Counted from the first letter of the stretch, positions 24,023 through 30,968 are shown. The stretch: 64,000 nt of DNA from Simonsiella muelleri ATCC 29453 (GCF_002951835.1 NZ_CP019448.1:1674001-1738000); one strand, 5' to 3'. The notes: generated by a model from the sequence alone, not told the origin. Numbers and translations: made by a program.

Positions 24023-24493
24023 TTAAAAATCAATATCTTCAATATCCACATCGGATAAATCAATCCGTTCACCCTTGCCATTGAATACGCCGCCTTGTTC
24101 TTCAGTTAGCGTCTCTACTGCGTTTGTTGTTGGGACAAAGTTGCTGCAGTTTTGGCTGCCTGAAAGCCGCATTTTGTTCAACACCCATTCAGCTTTAAAA
24201 CCTTGCCAGCCATTCTCACAAGCAACGGTAACCGCTTGTGCTACGGTTAAACCTGCAAGCTGTGCTTGTTTTTCAATTGCGTTCAATGCGGTTTGAGTAA
24301 GTTTGTTTTTGCGGATGGAAATCCAGTCTTTTGCGACTTGTTCATCAACACCTAAGTCAGTCAGCATTTTCAGCTGAATTTCTTTTGCGCTTGCGCGTAT
24401 ATTGTTTTTAATAGAGTGTGTTTTGTTATTGGTATTTTGTATGTTCACTTTTTGAACCGGTTGAGGTTCACTTTCTGAACCGCCCCAGTTCAC
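24023..24493 (-). CDS. replication protein O-like, C-terminal part (split by stop codon)
   Basis: This frame is in phase with the N-terminal part but separated from it by a TGA at 24524-24526 inside the iteron array. From GTG 24493 it encodes 156 aa: iteron-derived WGGSESEPQPVQKVN, then a region with IQLKMLTDLGVDEQVAKDWI, ALNAIEKQAQLAGLTVAQAV, GWQGFKAEWVLNK. That helical domain is typical of the C-terminal half of phage O-like replication proteins, which contacts the helicase or loader. The loader gene follows after ten bases. It may be re-initiated at the GTG, or restored to one protein when repeat number changes. Confidence 0.6.
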   Translation of the reverse strand: MNWGGSESEPQPVQKVNIQNTNNKTHSIKNNIRASAKEIQLKMLTDLGVDEQVAKDWISIRKNKLTQTALNAIEKQAQLAGLTVAQAVTVACENGWQGFKAEWVLNKMRLSGSQNCSNFVPTTNAVETLTEEQGGVFNGKGERIDLSDVDIEDIDF

Positions 24494-24591
24494 TTTTTGA
24501 ACTGGTTCACTTTTTGAACTGGTTCACTTTTTGAACCGTTCACTTTTTGAACCGTTCACTTTTTGAACCGGTTGAGGTTCACTTTCTGAAC
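24443..24591 (-). repeat. eight 15-bp iterons, probable prophage replication origin
   Basis: Eight copies of the imperfect palindrome GTTCA-ctttt-TGAAC (plus strand GTTCACTTTTTGAAC; two copies have C for T) lie at 24443, 24466, 24488, 24505, 24522, 24538, 24554 and 24577. Spacers are 1-2 bases in the central five and 7-8 bases at the ends. They sit in the middle of the O-like gene between its DNA-binding and C-terminal parts, just as the lambda ori iterons lie inside gene O. Units of 16 and 17 bp change the reading phase. Confidence 0.8.
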
Positions 24592-24898
24592 TCCATTGCG
24601 TTAATTTTTCCATATCCAGCGCGAAACATTTCATACCATTTTTTGCTCTTGCAACTTCAATGACCAATCCAAATTGTTGTAAATTTTTCATTGCTGCGAT
24701 GATGGCGGTTTTTCCTTTGCCAGTGATTTCCATGAATTGTGAAACGGAAACATAATCACTTTCTTTATTCCAGCCTGTTGTTTTGCGAATCAGGCTGATG
24801 TAGCAGCGAAATTCCACATCTTTCAAATCACGCATCAAATCATCAACAACAGCATTAGGTACTTGAAAGCTGTTTGGGATAAATTTGTTATTAATCAT
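24524..24898 (-). CDS. replication protein O-like, N-terminal DNA-binding part
   Basis: I chose the ATG at 24898 (MINNKFIPNSFQVPNAVVDD) after AGGAGCAACAGA. The 124-aa product fits the phage replication O N-terminal winged-helix domain: VEFRCYISLIRKTTGWNKES, YVSVSQFMEITGKGKTAIIA, MKNLQQFGLVIEVARAKNGM. It then runs into the iterons and stops at a TGA within them. It would bind the iterons encoded in its own gene and recruit the DnaC-like loader and DnaB. The in-frame downstream part suggests one ancestral gene of roughly 290 codons. Confidence 0.65.
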   Translation of the reverse strand: MINNKFIPNSFQVPNAVVDDLMRDLKDVEFRCYISLIRKTTGWNKESDYVSVSQFMEITGKGKTAIIAAMKNLQQFGLVIEVARAKNGMKCFALDMEKLTQWSSESEPQPVQKVNGSKSERFKK

Positions 24899-25161
24899 TC
24901 TGTTGCTCCTGATGGCTGTGTTTTTGAAATTTTGGGAATCCAGTACACCCAAACACCTGAATCGCCGATTTGTTCGCAATGAACATCAAAACCATGTTGA
25001 CGGATTTCTGATATTCGTTGGTTGTATGCTAAGACGTTGAATTTCTCGCGGAATTCGTAATTTTTTAGGCGTTTGCCGCTAAGTAAATATTGGCAAATTC
25101 TGTCGTTTTGGCTGCCCAATTTAAATGGGTAGGGCTTGCTTTTTTCTTCAATTTGTTGCAT
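24895..25161 (-). CDS. helix-turn-helix (HTH_39-like) protein
   Basis: The 88-aa product has the pattern of the HTH_39 helix-turn-helix domain: NDRICQYLLSGKRLKNYEFR, LAYNQRISEIRQHGFDVHCE, GDSGVWVYWIP. These small proteins are common just upstream of phage replication genes. Its stop overlaps the start of the O-like gene by four bases, so both are likely made from the same early transcript. Confidence 0.7.
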   Translation of the reverse strand: MQQIEEKSKPYPFKLGSQNDRICQYLLSGKRLKNYEFREKFNVLAYNQRISEIRQHGFDVHCEQIGDSGVWVYWIPKISKTQPSGATE

Positions 25162-25219
25162 AATTTTCTCCGTTAAGTTTGCTAGCTTTGTTAGCTTTCT
25201 TGACTTACTCTGAAAAATT

Positions 25220-25270
25220 GCTGAAAGCCTTTCAGCTTTGTTGATAAAGCCCCTGCGTTCGCGTGGGGGT
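25220..25270 (-). terminator. two hairpins in the early leader, possible conditional terminator
   Basis: GCTGAAAGCCTTTCAGC at 25220-25236 is a perfect 17-base palindrome, and CCCCTGCGTTCGCGTGGGG at about 25249-25267 forms a stable GC-rich hairpin. They lie between the 56-aa gene and the HTH/replication operon, the place where lambdoid phages carry tR1 and nut sites. T-runs are poor, so an antitermination-controlled terminator is only a possibility. Confidence 0.35.
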
Positions 25271-25275
25271 TTCCT

Positions 25276-25446
25276 TTATTCTTCTGCTTTTTTCACAGCA
25301 GCAACCAAATCTAAAAATGGCTGGCACATTGTCAATTCATGCCCTAATTCATCGGTAAAGCCCCACCACTTAAAATATGCGATAATTTCCGCTTCACTCA
25401 TCTCACTAACGGAAAAACGCCATGCTTCATATTCCTGTTTCATCAT
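25276..25446 (-). CDS. 56-aa early protein
   Basis: The ATG pair at 25446/25443 follows AAAGGTTTG. The product (MKQEYEAWRFSVSEMSEAEI, then AYFKWWGFTDELGHELTMCQ) is acidic and aromatic-rich, without a known family. It lies directly downstream of the Cro-like gene, where lambdoid phages carry CII-type or small early proteins. No HTH is evident. Confidence 0.45.
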   Translation of the reverse strand: MMKQEYEAWRFSVSEMSEAEIIAYFKWWGFTDELGHELTMCQPFLDLVAAVKKAEE

Positions 25447-25465
25447 CAAACCTTTCAACGGTTGC

Positions 25466-25672
25466 TTACGCTGCCTTTTCAGGCGTTTCTTTTCGCTGAA
25501 GTGGAAATTTCTTAATTTCAAATGCTTCAACAAATCCGTTACTTTCTTTGATGAAAATATTTCTTTTACTCTTTAATGCGCGACAAATTGCGCCTTGGGT
25601 AACTCCTATTTTTCTAGCAGTTTCTACTTGACCAATTTCATTTACCCAGTCTTGTAAACTTTTCTGATTCAT
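25466..25672 (-). CDS. Cro-like repressor
   Basis: The 68-aa product has a compact HTH: VNEIGQVETARKIGVTQGAI, CRALKSKRNIFIK, typical of Cro and YdaS-like antitoxin-fold proteins. It is divergent from the CI-like gene, with a 140-bp operator region between them. It would turn off the repressor promoter during lytic growth. GGAGG lies just before the ATG. Confidence 0.8.
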   Translation of the reverse strand: MNQKSLQDWVNEIGQVETARKIGVTQGAICRALKSKRNIFIKESNGFVEAFEIKKFPLQRKETPEKAA

Positions 25673-25697
25673 AAAACCTCCAAAATAATTTAAATCT

Positions 25698-25756
25698 AAT
25701 CGTATTATTACCGCTAATCATAATAAAGTCAATAAATATTACTAGCGGTGAATTCA
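25698..25756. promoter_or_regulatory. CI/Cro operator region
   Basis: The divergent gap holds ATTACCGCTAAT (25707-25718), itself a near-palindrome, and ATTACTAGCGGTGAAT (25738-25753), where CCGCTA and TAGCGG are inverted copies of each other. Flanking TATTAT/ATAATA boxes could serve as -10 elements for both directions. The sites resemble the ATTAC-N5-GTAAT pair upstream of the 29956 gene. Confidence 0.55.
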
Positions 25757-25813
25757 TTTTTTATTACCTTAAGTCATAAAATAGAGTTTTTTAGAATTAG
25801 GGATAGAAATACA

Positions 25814-26479
25814 ATGAAAAAGAGAGAATTGTCAGATGAGCAAAAAATTGAAAATTTTACCCTTAAAGAAATTTTTAATAGAAAAAAGGCAGAGCTTGAA
25901 TTAAAACAAGAGCTTTTGGCTGAAAAACTTGGAATCAGTCAGAGTGGTTTAAATCATTATTTAAATGGAACCAATCTACTAAATGCGCAGATAGCGAGCC
26001 AATTTGCGCGAGAATTGAGGATTAGCGTTGATGATTTTAGTGAGAGACTAGCTGAAGAAATCCGACAAATGGCGAAAATGGTCAATAATAAAAATAGCAG
26101 TGTATCTATTCAAGGAAGTAATCACGGAACGCAGAATTATTTCACAGGGCAAAGCCAAACAAACACCGTCAATAATAATTTTTTACCTAGCGAGCCACAT
26201 TCAGGCAGCCTAAAAAAAATCGTTATGCCCGACAATGCCATGTTGCCGACCTTTCCACAGGGCAGCGAGCTAACCATTGACACGAGCCAAACCGCGATTA
26301 TTGATGGGAAAATCTACGAAATTCAAAGTGGCGAGCGTTTTTTTATTCGGAAGATTTTCAGCCAAATTTCAGGCAGCCTGAAAATCGTTTGCGACAATCC
26401 CGAATTTGAAAGCGCAATTGTCAGCAGCGAAAACGTGCAGATTGTAGGGCGTGTGATTCGTTGGAGTGTGGACGATTAG
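25814..26479 (+). CDS. CI-type prophage repressor with degenerate S24 domain
   Basis: The product is 221 aa from ATG 25814. The N-terminal HTH spans about residues 18-70 (LAEKLGISQSGLNHYLNGTN). A linker with SSVSIQGSNHGTQNYFTGQS follows, then an S24/LexA-like C-terminal domain (VMPDNAMLPTFPQGSELTID, IIDGKIYEIQSGERFFIRKI). The usual catalytic Ser of the G-[DN]-S-M motif is replaced by Ala (DNAM), so self-cleavage by the RecA-dependent route looks unlikely, although an Arg-Lys lies near the second catalytic position. Induction may instead rely on antirepressors, of which this prophage has several (Rha, BRO-N, KilA-N). It is divergent from the Cro-like gene. Confidence 0.8.
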   Translation: MKKRELSDEQKIENFTLKEIFNRKKAELELKQELLAEKLGISQSGLNHYLNGTNLLNAQIASQFARELRISVDDFSERLAEEIRQMAKMVNNKNSSVSIQGSNHGTQNYFTGQSQTNTVNNNFLPSEPHSGSLKKIVMPDNAMLPTFPQGSELTIDTSQTAIIDGKIYEIQSGERFFIRKIFSQISGSLKIVCDNPEFESAIVSSENVQIVGRVIRWSVDD

Positions 26480-26492
26480 AAAGAATAATAAA

Positions 26493-26978
26493 ATGAAAAA
26501 CAAAGAAATAACCGATGCAGAAATTGATAAATTAATCCGTTGCCACAAACGTGCTACCAACAAGCCAAGAACAACCATTGATTTTAGGCACAAAAAGCGC
26601 AACTATACACTTCAGGCCGCTGATTATCCTGATATAAAATTCACACTTTACTATCGGCAAAATACAGAAGATGAAGAAGATTACAGTGTGGGATTATTAG
26701 CACACTTTCCAGACGGATCAGATTTAACCCTAATCCGCTTTAATGGCTCATCACACATACACCCAAATCGCATTGAAAACACCGAAATCAAATGGCAGAC
26801 ACACATTCACATTGCCACAGAACGCTACATTCATTTACAAGCCAAAGCGGAAGGATATGCCATTGAAACCAATGAGTATCAATCCGTAGATGAAGCATTG
26901 CAATACGCAACAAAATACTGCAATATACACAACATCACACCAATAGAAGATAACTTGGACTTATTTTATGACACCTGA
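26493..26978 (+). CDS. DUF6978-like protein
   Basis: The product is 161 aa from ATG 26493. It starts ITDAEIDKLIRCHKRATNKP and has DIKFTLYYRQNTEDEEDYSV, LTLIRFNGSSHIHPNRIE and a histidine-rich HTHIHIATERYI, which fits the DUF6978 pattern as I recall it. It is encoded 13 bases after the CI-like repressor and overlaps a DUF1828 gene by 11 bases. The pair is known as prophage or mobile cargo of unknown function, probably expressed in the lysogen from the repressor promoter. Confidence 0.6.
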   Translation: MKNKEITDAEIDKLIRCHKRATNKPRTTIDFRHKKRNYTLQAADYPDIKFTLYYRQNTEDEEDYSVGLLAHFPDGSDLTLIRFNGSSHIHPNRIENTEIKWQTHIHIATERYIHLQAKAEGYAIETNEYQSVDEALQYATKYCNIHNITPIEDNLDLFYDT

Positions 26979-27738
26979 AGAAATTGAAAAAAGCCTATGT
27001 ATTGGCTTTTGCCAATCTATCCAAACCCGAATTAAAGCAGACGGCTCAATTCAGGTTGCCTTGCCTTTTGTTGGTCGTGATGGAGATTGCTATAATATTT
27101 TCGTTGCCAAACAAGTGGATGGTAGTTTTAAAATCAGCGATAAAGGCTCAACCATCATGCGCTTAAGCTACGAGAACGACTTAAAACTACTCAAAGGTGC
27201 AAGAACGGAAGTATTAAACCAAATCATCAATGAAAATGGCGTATATTTTGACAATGGCGAAATCTACACGCGCAGCCTTGAAAAAGACTTAACCGCAACA
27301 GTGTTTAAACTAGGTCAAGCCCTAACACGCATTTCAGATTTAGGCTTGTGGAATAAAGCGCGGATTAAATCCACATTTTACGAAGATTTAGATTTCAATC
27401 TACACAGAATCATTCCCTATCAAGAAATCAAAAAAGATGCCTACCTTGAAATAGATAGAGAAAAACTGTTTCCCATTGATTATCTAGTAAATGGAGAGGA
27501 TAAACCATTGTTAATTTTTGGCGTACCTGATTCATCAAAAGCAAGATTAGCAACAATCATCATGTTAAAAGTGGCAGAATGGAAAATAAACTGCAACAAA
27601 ATGGTGGTACTAAACGGCTTGGAAAACATCGGTAACGCGGATTTAGAGCGGCTAATGGACGCAGCCAATGACTTTGTGCCAAAAGTAACCGAATTTGAAT
27701 CAATGGAGCGAAAGATTGCAGAAAGGCTTTTACACTAA
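26968..27738 (+). CDS. DUF1828 domain protein
   Basis: In this 256-aa product residues 15-105 match DUF1828: QVALPFVGRDGDCYNIFVAK, QVDGSFKISDKGSTIMRLSY. The C-terminal part has FGVPDSSKARLATIIMLKVA and VVLNGLENIGNADLERLMDA. DUF1828 proteins are small cargo genes in phages and islands, often with a DUF6978-type partner as here. The fold recalls a nuclease-like or sensor domain, but no catalytic set is evident. It is probably made in the lysogen with the upstream gene and repressor. Confidence 0.65.
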   Translation: MTPEEIEKSLCIGFCQSIQTRIKADGSIQVALPFVGRDGDCYNIFVAKQVDGSFKISDKGSTIMRLSYENDLKLLKGARTEVLNQIINENGVYFDNGEIYTRSLEKDLTATVFKLGQALTRISDLGLWNKARIKSTFYEDLDFNLHRIIPYQEIKKDAYLEIDREKLFPIDYLVNGEDKPLLIFGVPDSSKARLATIIMLKVAEWKINCNKMVVLNGLENIGNADLERLMDAANDFVPKVTEFESMERKIAERLLH

Positions 27739-27794
27739 TCAACCGCCCACGGATTGTAGGCGTGTGATTGAGTGGCGCGTGAGAGATTGAGAAT

Positions 27795-28925
27795 ATGAAT
27801 AACTATGAAAAAATAAAATATAAACGTTGGTTAACCGAGCAAAAACGAAAAAGCAAACCACACCACGCTTATAAAAATAAAACTTTTAAAAACAAGACGG
27901 GGCAATTAAGTGAAATATTGCTCATGCCTGTAACTTTGGATATTTATGACAATCAAAGTATGGAAGAAACATTCCGCATTATTCAGCGTTTAGAAAAACA
28001 TCAACATTCACAAACTAATGTAATTATTTTAAATTTCAAGGAAACTAAAGAAGTTAAAGCAGCCGCCTTGCTTATGCTATTCTCTGTTGTAGATAAATTG
28101 ATTGTAGAGTGCAATAAAAAAATCAAAATAATCAATAATCAAGTAAATGAAAGAGTAAATAATACACTAAACCGTTCAGGTATGATTTATTTGTGTAGAA
28201 AGGGTAGTCTATATTGCAGCTTTACAGATAAATATTTACCTATCATTAGCAGTACTGGTGGAAAATATCGTGATGAAATCATAGATTTTATAGCAAAGAA
28301 AATCTATAAAGATATGCCACCTGCATTAGAAAATATTTATGCAGATGCCATACAAGAAGCAATTAATAATGTGGCAGCCCATGCATATTTAAATTTTGAT
28401 ACAAAAGTTCAAAAAAAATGGTGGTTATGGTGTGAAGTAATCAATGACCAACTTTATTTAGTATTGTATGATGCAGGTATTGGCATTCCCAATAGTTTTG
28501 AAATCAATGCCGATTTGTCTCGCCTAGATACCAAAGATGAAAAAACGCTAAATGAATTAAGGACAATACATAACCAATTACGGATTGAAATTCCATTGTC
28601 TTTTGATGAACATATTAAGGCACTGGAAGAGTGTAAGAAAAATAACGTGCAGCTGCAACAAATTCTTTTGCCTGACCCATATAAAATATTTATGGCAATG
28701 CATGGTGACATGACGCGTAAGAAAGGTAGAGATGAATTAAAGCATGGGCAAGGCAGTAAATCCATTAAAGCCTTAGTTAGCAATAACGAACAAGGAATTT
28801 TGTGGATTTTTAGCGGTTTTGGTAAAATGAAATTTGTATCCGAGCAGAACGTGGCTGATTTAACCAACCTACCCAGTCAATTAAAAGGCACACTCATTCA
28901 ATGGAATATTCAGGTAACATCATGA
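27795..28925 (+). CDS. STAS-like plus GHKL ATPase protein
   Basis: The product is 376 aa. Residues about 40-140 look like a STAS-type domain (NVIILNFKETKEVKAAALLM). The C-terminal GHKL ATPase has an N-box DAIQEAINNVAAHAY near 190-204, a G1 box LVLYDAGIGIPNSF near 230, a G2-like HGQGSKSIKAL near 328 and a final KGTLIQWNIQ. This is the architecture of anti-sigma kinase/STAS partner switches. It overlaps the next gene (DUF4325, STAS-like) as ATGA, and a two-TM protein follows, so the three form one module inside uptake-sequence-free cargo DNA. A phage-defence or signalling function is inferred. Confidence 0.75.
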   Translation: MNNYEKIKYKRWLTEQKRKSKPHHAYKNKTFKNKTGQLSEILLMPVTLDIYDNQSMEETFRIIQRLEKHQHSQTNVIILNFKETKEVKAAALLMLFSVVDKLIVECNKKIKIINNQVNERVNNTLNRSGMIYLCRKGSLYCSFTDKYLPIISSTGGKYRDEIIDFIAKKIYKDMPPALENIYADAIQEAINNVAAHAYLNFDTKVQKKWWLWCEVINDQLYLVLYDAGIGIPNSFEINADLSRLDTKDEKTLNELRTIHNQLRIEIPLSFDEHIKALEECKKNNVQLQQILLPDPYKIFMAMHGDMTRKKGRDELKHGQGSKSIKALVSNNEQGILWIFSGFGKMKFVSEQNVADLTNLPSQLKGTLIQWNIQVTS

Positions 28926-29275
28926 CAAATCAAAAAATCATCACAGTTGTAAAAGATTACAGTAAATCTCCTTATGGTCGTTATTCAAATGAAGTGCAAG
29001 CAGGAGAAGAAGACACTACAGGGGAACGATTCCGTAAGGAATTATTAGAGCCAGCACTACATCAATACGACTACGTAATTGTAGATTTAACAGGCTACAA
29101 TCGTTATGCTCGTTCTTTTATTGATGAAGCATTTGGCGGATTAATTTCAAGTGGCGCGTTTACTTTGCATGATTTACAGCAAAAACTTAGCTATCGTCAT
29201 GATGATTTGCCCAGTATTGTGGAGCTGATTCGTTCTAGAATTGAGTGGGCAGAAGAGATGCGTCATGTTGTATAA
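28922..29275 (+). CDS. DUF4325 (STAS-like) protein
   Basis: The product is 117 aa from an ATG overlapping the upstream stop. It fits the DUF4325 family: SPYGRYSNEVQAGEEDTTGE, RFRKELLEPALHQYDYVIVD, then LTGYNRYARSFIDEAFGGLI. The conserved [AG]xSFxDEAFG segment corresponds to the phosphorylatable region of STAS antagonists. With the GHKL ATPase gene upstream this forms a likely kinase-antagonist pair. The next gene overlaps it by 11 bases. Confidence 0.75.
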   Translation: MTNQKIITVVKDYSKSPYGRYSNEVQAGEEDTTGERFRKELLEPALHQYDYVIVDLTGYNRYARSFIDEAFGGLISSGAFTLHDLQQKLSYRHDDLPSIVELIRSRIEWAEEMRHVV

Positions 29276-29777
29276 AATAAAAAGCTCTCTTTTTTTTCGT
29301 TTGGTGTTGTTGCCAGCAATCATTATTTTTATAATGGCATGGCTCGTAACTAAACAAGAAGGTTATGCGTTTATTATTTCTATATCCACTGCTCTAGTTG
29401 GATGGAATAATAGCAATATTTTAAGTAATTTAAACTTTATTCGCAGCGAAACTTCAAAAAACCGAGATTCAGTTGCTCAATACGTTGACAAATTATTTGA
29501 TGAAATGGAAGCTTTGTTTACCGACCGTTCACTAAAGCGTGATAAATTAGAAACCATCTTATCCAGCCGTGTTTCTATTTTGGAGCTGCGCCTAAACCAC
29601 ATTCAAGGCAGAACCAAAATGACACTATTAAGCACGGAGCAAATAACCGCTTTACGCAATAATCCTTTAGATTTACTAGATTCTCAAGAATATAAAACTC
29701 ATCTTCTCTCTATGAGATTTGAATATCTAGAAGCGATAGAACAGAATTATTCAGATTGGATAAAAAATAAAATTTAG
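29265..29777 (+). CDS. two-TM membrane protein, candidate effector of the GHKL/DUF4325 module
   Basis: The product is 170 aa from ATG 29265. Two TM segments lie at about residues 10-28 (FRLVLLPAIIIFIMAWLV) and 32-48 (YAFIISISTALVGWNN). A helical soluble region follows (VAQYVDKLFDEMEALFTDRS, LETILSSRVSILELRLNHIQ). No known family. It is translationally coupled to the DUF4325 gene and followed by a strong terminator, so it is the last gene of the module. By analogy with defence modules that pair a regulator with a small membrane protein it may be a membrane-acting effector, but that is inference. Confidence 0.6.
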   Translation: MLYKIKSSLFFRLVLLPAIIIFIMAWLVTKQEGYAFIISISTALVGWNNSNILSNLNFIRSETSKNRDSVAQYVDKLFDEMEALFTDRSLKRDKLETILSSRVSILELRLNHIQGRTKMTLLSTEQITALRNNPLDLLDSQEYKTHLLSMRFEYLEAIEQNYSDWIKNKI

Positions 29778-29796
29778 CTAAAAGGTTAAATTTAAA

Positions 29797-29824
29797 AAAC
29801 CGCCCTTTGTGGCGGTTTTTTTAT
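29797..29824 (+). terminator. rho-independent terminator of the cargo operon
   Basis: AAACCGCC, loop CTTTGT, GGCGGTTT, then T-run. This is the cleanest terminator of the accessory region and closes the operon that starts with the CI-like repressor. Confidence 0.85.
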
Positions 29825-29887
29825 GTCTTACGAAAATTAATTTTATTTAAAAACAATAAACTAATATTAAATTGGTAAAATGATAAA

Positions 29888-29922
29888 ATTACCGCTTGTA
29901 ATATTTTATTACTAATGGTAAT
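29888..29922 (+). promoter_or_regulatory. paired ATTAC-N5-GTAAT operators
   Basis: ATTACCGCTTGTAAT (29888-29902) and ATTACTAATGGTAAT (29908-29922) are two perfect 5-bp dyads with centres 20 bp apart, about two helical turns. They share ATTACCGCT with the CI/Cro operator region. They lie 34 bases before the 29956 gene and probably repress its promoter in the lysogen. Confidence 0.6.
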
Positions 29923-29955
29923 ATTCACTCATCAACAAAACGAAAGGCAAAAACG

Positions 29956-30255
29956 ATGAGCAATATTGGTTATAACGATGGTTATTGGGGTTTTAGCGAC
30001 GCTGCTGTTGACGAATATTATGGCTGGAGCTGGACAGACCACATGGAAAATGTCGCGCATTCAATTGAACAAGAATTTAAAAAAGCCGTAAGTGGTTGGT
30101 TATTGGAAGATGCGATAGAACAGCTTGATTCAGAAGAATTAATTGAGTTCAAAAATGATGTTTCATTTCAGCGTGAATGGTTTTTTGAATCGCTTCAATG
30201 GCAAAAAGAATTCACTCAAGATGAGTTGGATTACTGGTTTCAAAATTGGCAATAA
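29956..30255 (+). CDS. small acidic early protein
   Basis: The 99-aa product is rich in Trp, Tyr, Asp and Glu (NDGYWGFSDAAVDEYYGWSW, WLLEDAIEQLDSEELIEFKN). CGAAAGGCAAAAACG precedes the ATG. It is the first gene of the rightward early operon, directly under the paired operators. High negative charge suggests a protein-binding or DNA-mimic inhibitor; the family is unknown. Confidence 0.55.
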   Translation: MSNIGYNDGYWGFSDAAVDEYYGWSWTDHMENVAHSIEQEFKKAVSGWLLEDAIEQLDSEELIEFKNDVSFQREWFFESLQWQKEFTQDELDYWFQNWQ

Positions 30256-30343
30256 AAAAAGTTTGTTTAGCACAGGCAGTCTTGTTTCAGGCTGCCTGAA
30301 ATAAGCAAATTTTTCAACAACAACATAATGAAAGGCAAGAAAA

Positions 30344-30658
30344 ATGGCTTTTTCAGCAGAGAAAAATAATTTCATTCTTCAAGAGAAATTAGAAGAGCAA
30401 AAAAATCTCATTCTTCAAGAGAAATTATCCGCGTTAGCGAAAAGCAAAGGGCTTGAAGAAATTGAATGTTTTATGAATCAATTAGGGGCGATTGTTTACA
30501 TCAAACCTTATGAATTTGTTCGTTTTCACATTGAGATTCGGTCTTGGAGTTTGAGTTTCATTAACGATGAAACGGTAGATGAATTTCTCAACGCAGTAGA
30601 GAAAATCGCGGAAGCATTTTTAAATAATTTTGACGTTTTTAAAGAAAAGGTTGAATGA
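30344..30658 (+). CDS. hypothetical early protein
   Basis: The 104-aa product has a duplicated N-terminal ILQEKLEEQ / ILQEKL segment encoded by near-identical 25-base repeats (TCATTCTTCAAGAGAAATTA at 30372 and 30409). The rest is a small alpha-beta domain (RFHIEIRSWSLSFINDETVD). AAAGGCAAGAAAA lies before the ATG. Its stop overlaps the next start. Confidence 0.5.
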   Translation: MAFSAEKNNFILQEKLEEQKNLILQEKLSALAKSKGLEEIECFMNQLGAIVYIKPYEFVRFHIEIRSWSLSFINDETVDEFLNAVEKIAEAFLNNFDVFKEKVE

Positions 30659-30798
30659 TGGAACAAGTGATTACTTTTCAATTGAATGTTTGGCAATTGG
30701 TAGGCTTGGCGTTTTTGTTTGGGATTTTGGTGTGTTTGACGGTAACGTTGGTTGCTTACAAATTCAATTTAATCAAATTATGCAAAGACTTAATGTGA
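30658..30798 (+). CDS. 46-aa single-TM protein
   Basis: The start overlaps the upstream stop as ATGATG. The product is one hydrophobic helix (WQLVGLAFLFGILVCLTVTL) with a short basic tail. The coupling and a plausible membrane pattern support it as a real small gene. Confidence 0.5.
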   Translation: MEQVITFQLNVWQLVGLAFLFGILVCLTVTLVAYKFNLIKLCKDLM

Positions 30799-30808
30799 GG
30801 CAGGCAGC

Positions 30809-30901
30809 ATGAATGATGATGAATTTGTGTTGCCACCCGACACGTTAGCCGAGATGGATTTAGAGCAATTAGCCATTTTGGAATATTTGAATTTAGATTG
30901 A
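30809..30901 (+). CDS. 30-aa acidic peptide gene
   Basis: ATG at 30809 is preceded by GTGAGGCAGGCAGC, a fair binding site. The product (MNDDEFVLPPDTLAEMDLEQ, ending EYLNLD) is strongly acidic. It lies in a gap just upstream of recT. It could be a tiny early regulator or chance. Confidence 0.3.
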   Translation: MNDDEFVLPPDTLAEMDLEQLAILEYLNLD

Positions 30902-30927
30902 GATTGAACATTCAGAAATTTCAAATC

Positions 30928-30968
30928 CAAACGGTTTTACCAAAGACCGTTTCAGTTTGGGATTTTTT
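30928..30968 (+). terminator. hairpin with T-run before recT
   Basis: AAACGGT (about 30931-30937) and ACCGTTT (about 30947-30953) pair, and GGGATTTTTTT follows after a short gap. It may partially terminate the small-gene transcript or act in the recT leader. Confidence 0.45.

Noticed and set aside
24443..24591. CRISPR array
   Set aside because: Repeats are 15 bp palindromes with 1-8 base spacers inside a gene; they fit origin iterons, not repeats with unique 30-base spacers. The Cas2-like gene elsewhere is not evidence for an array.
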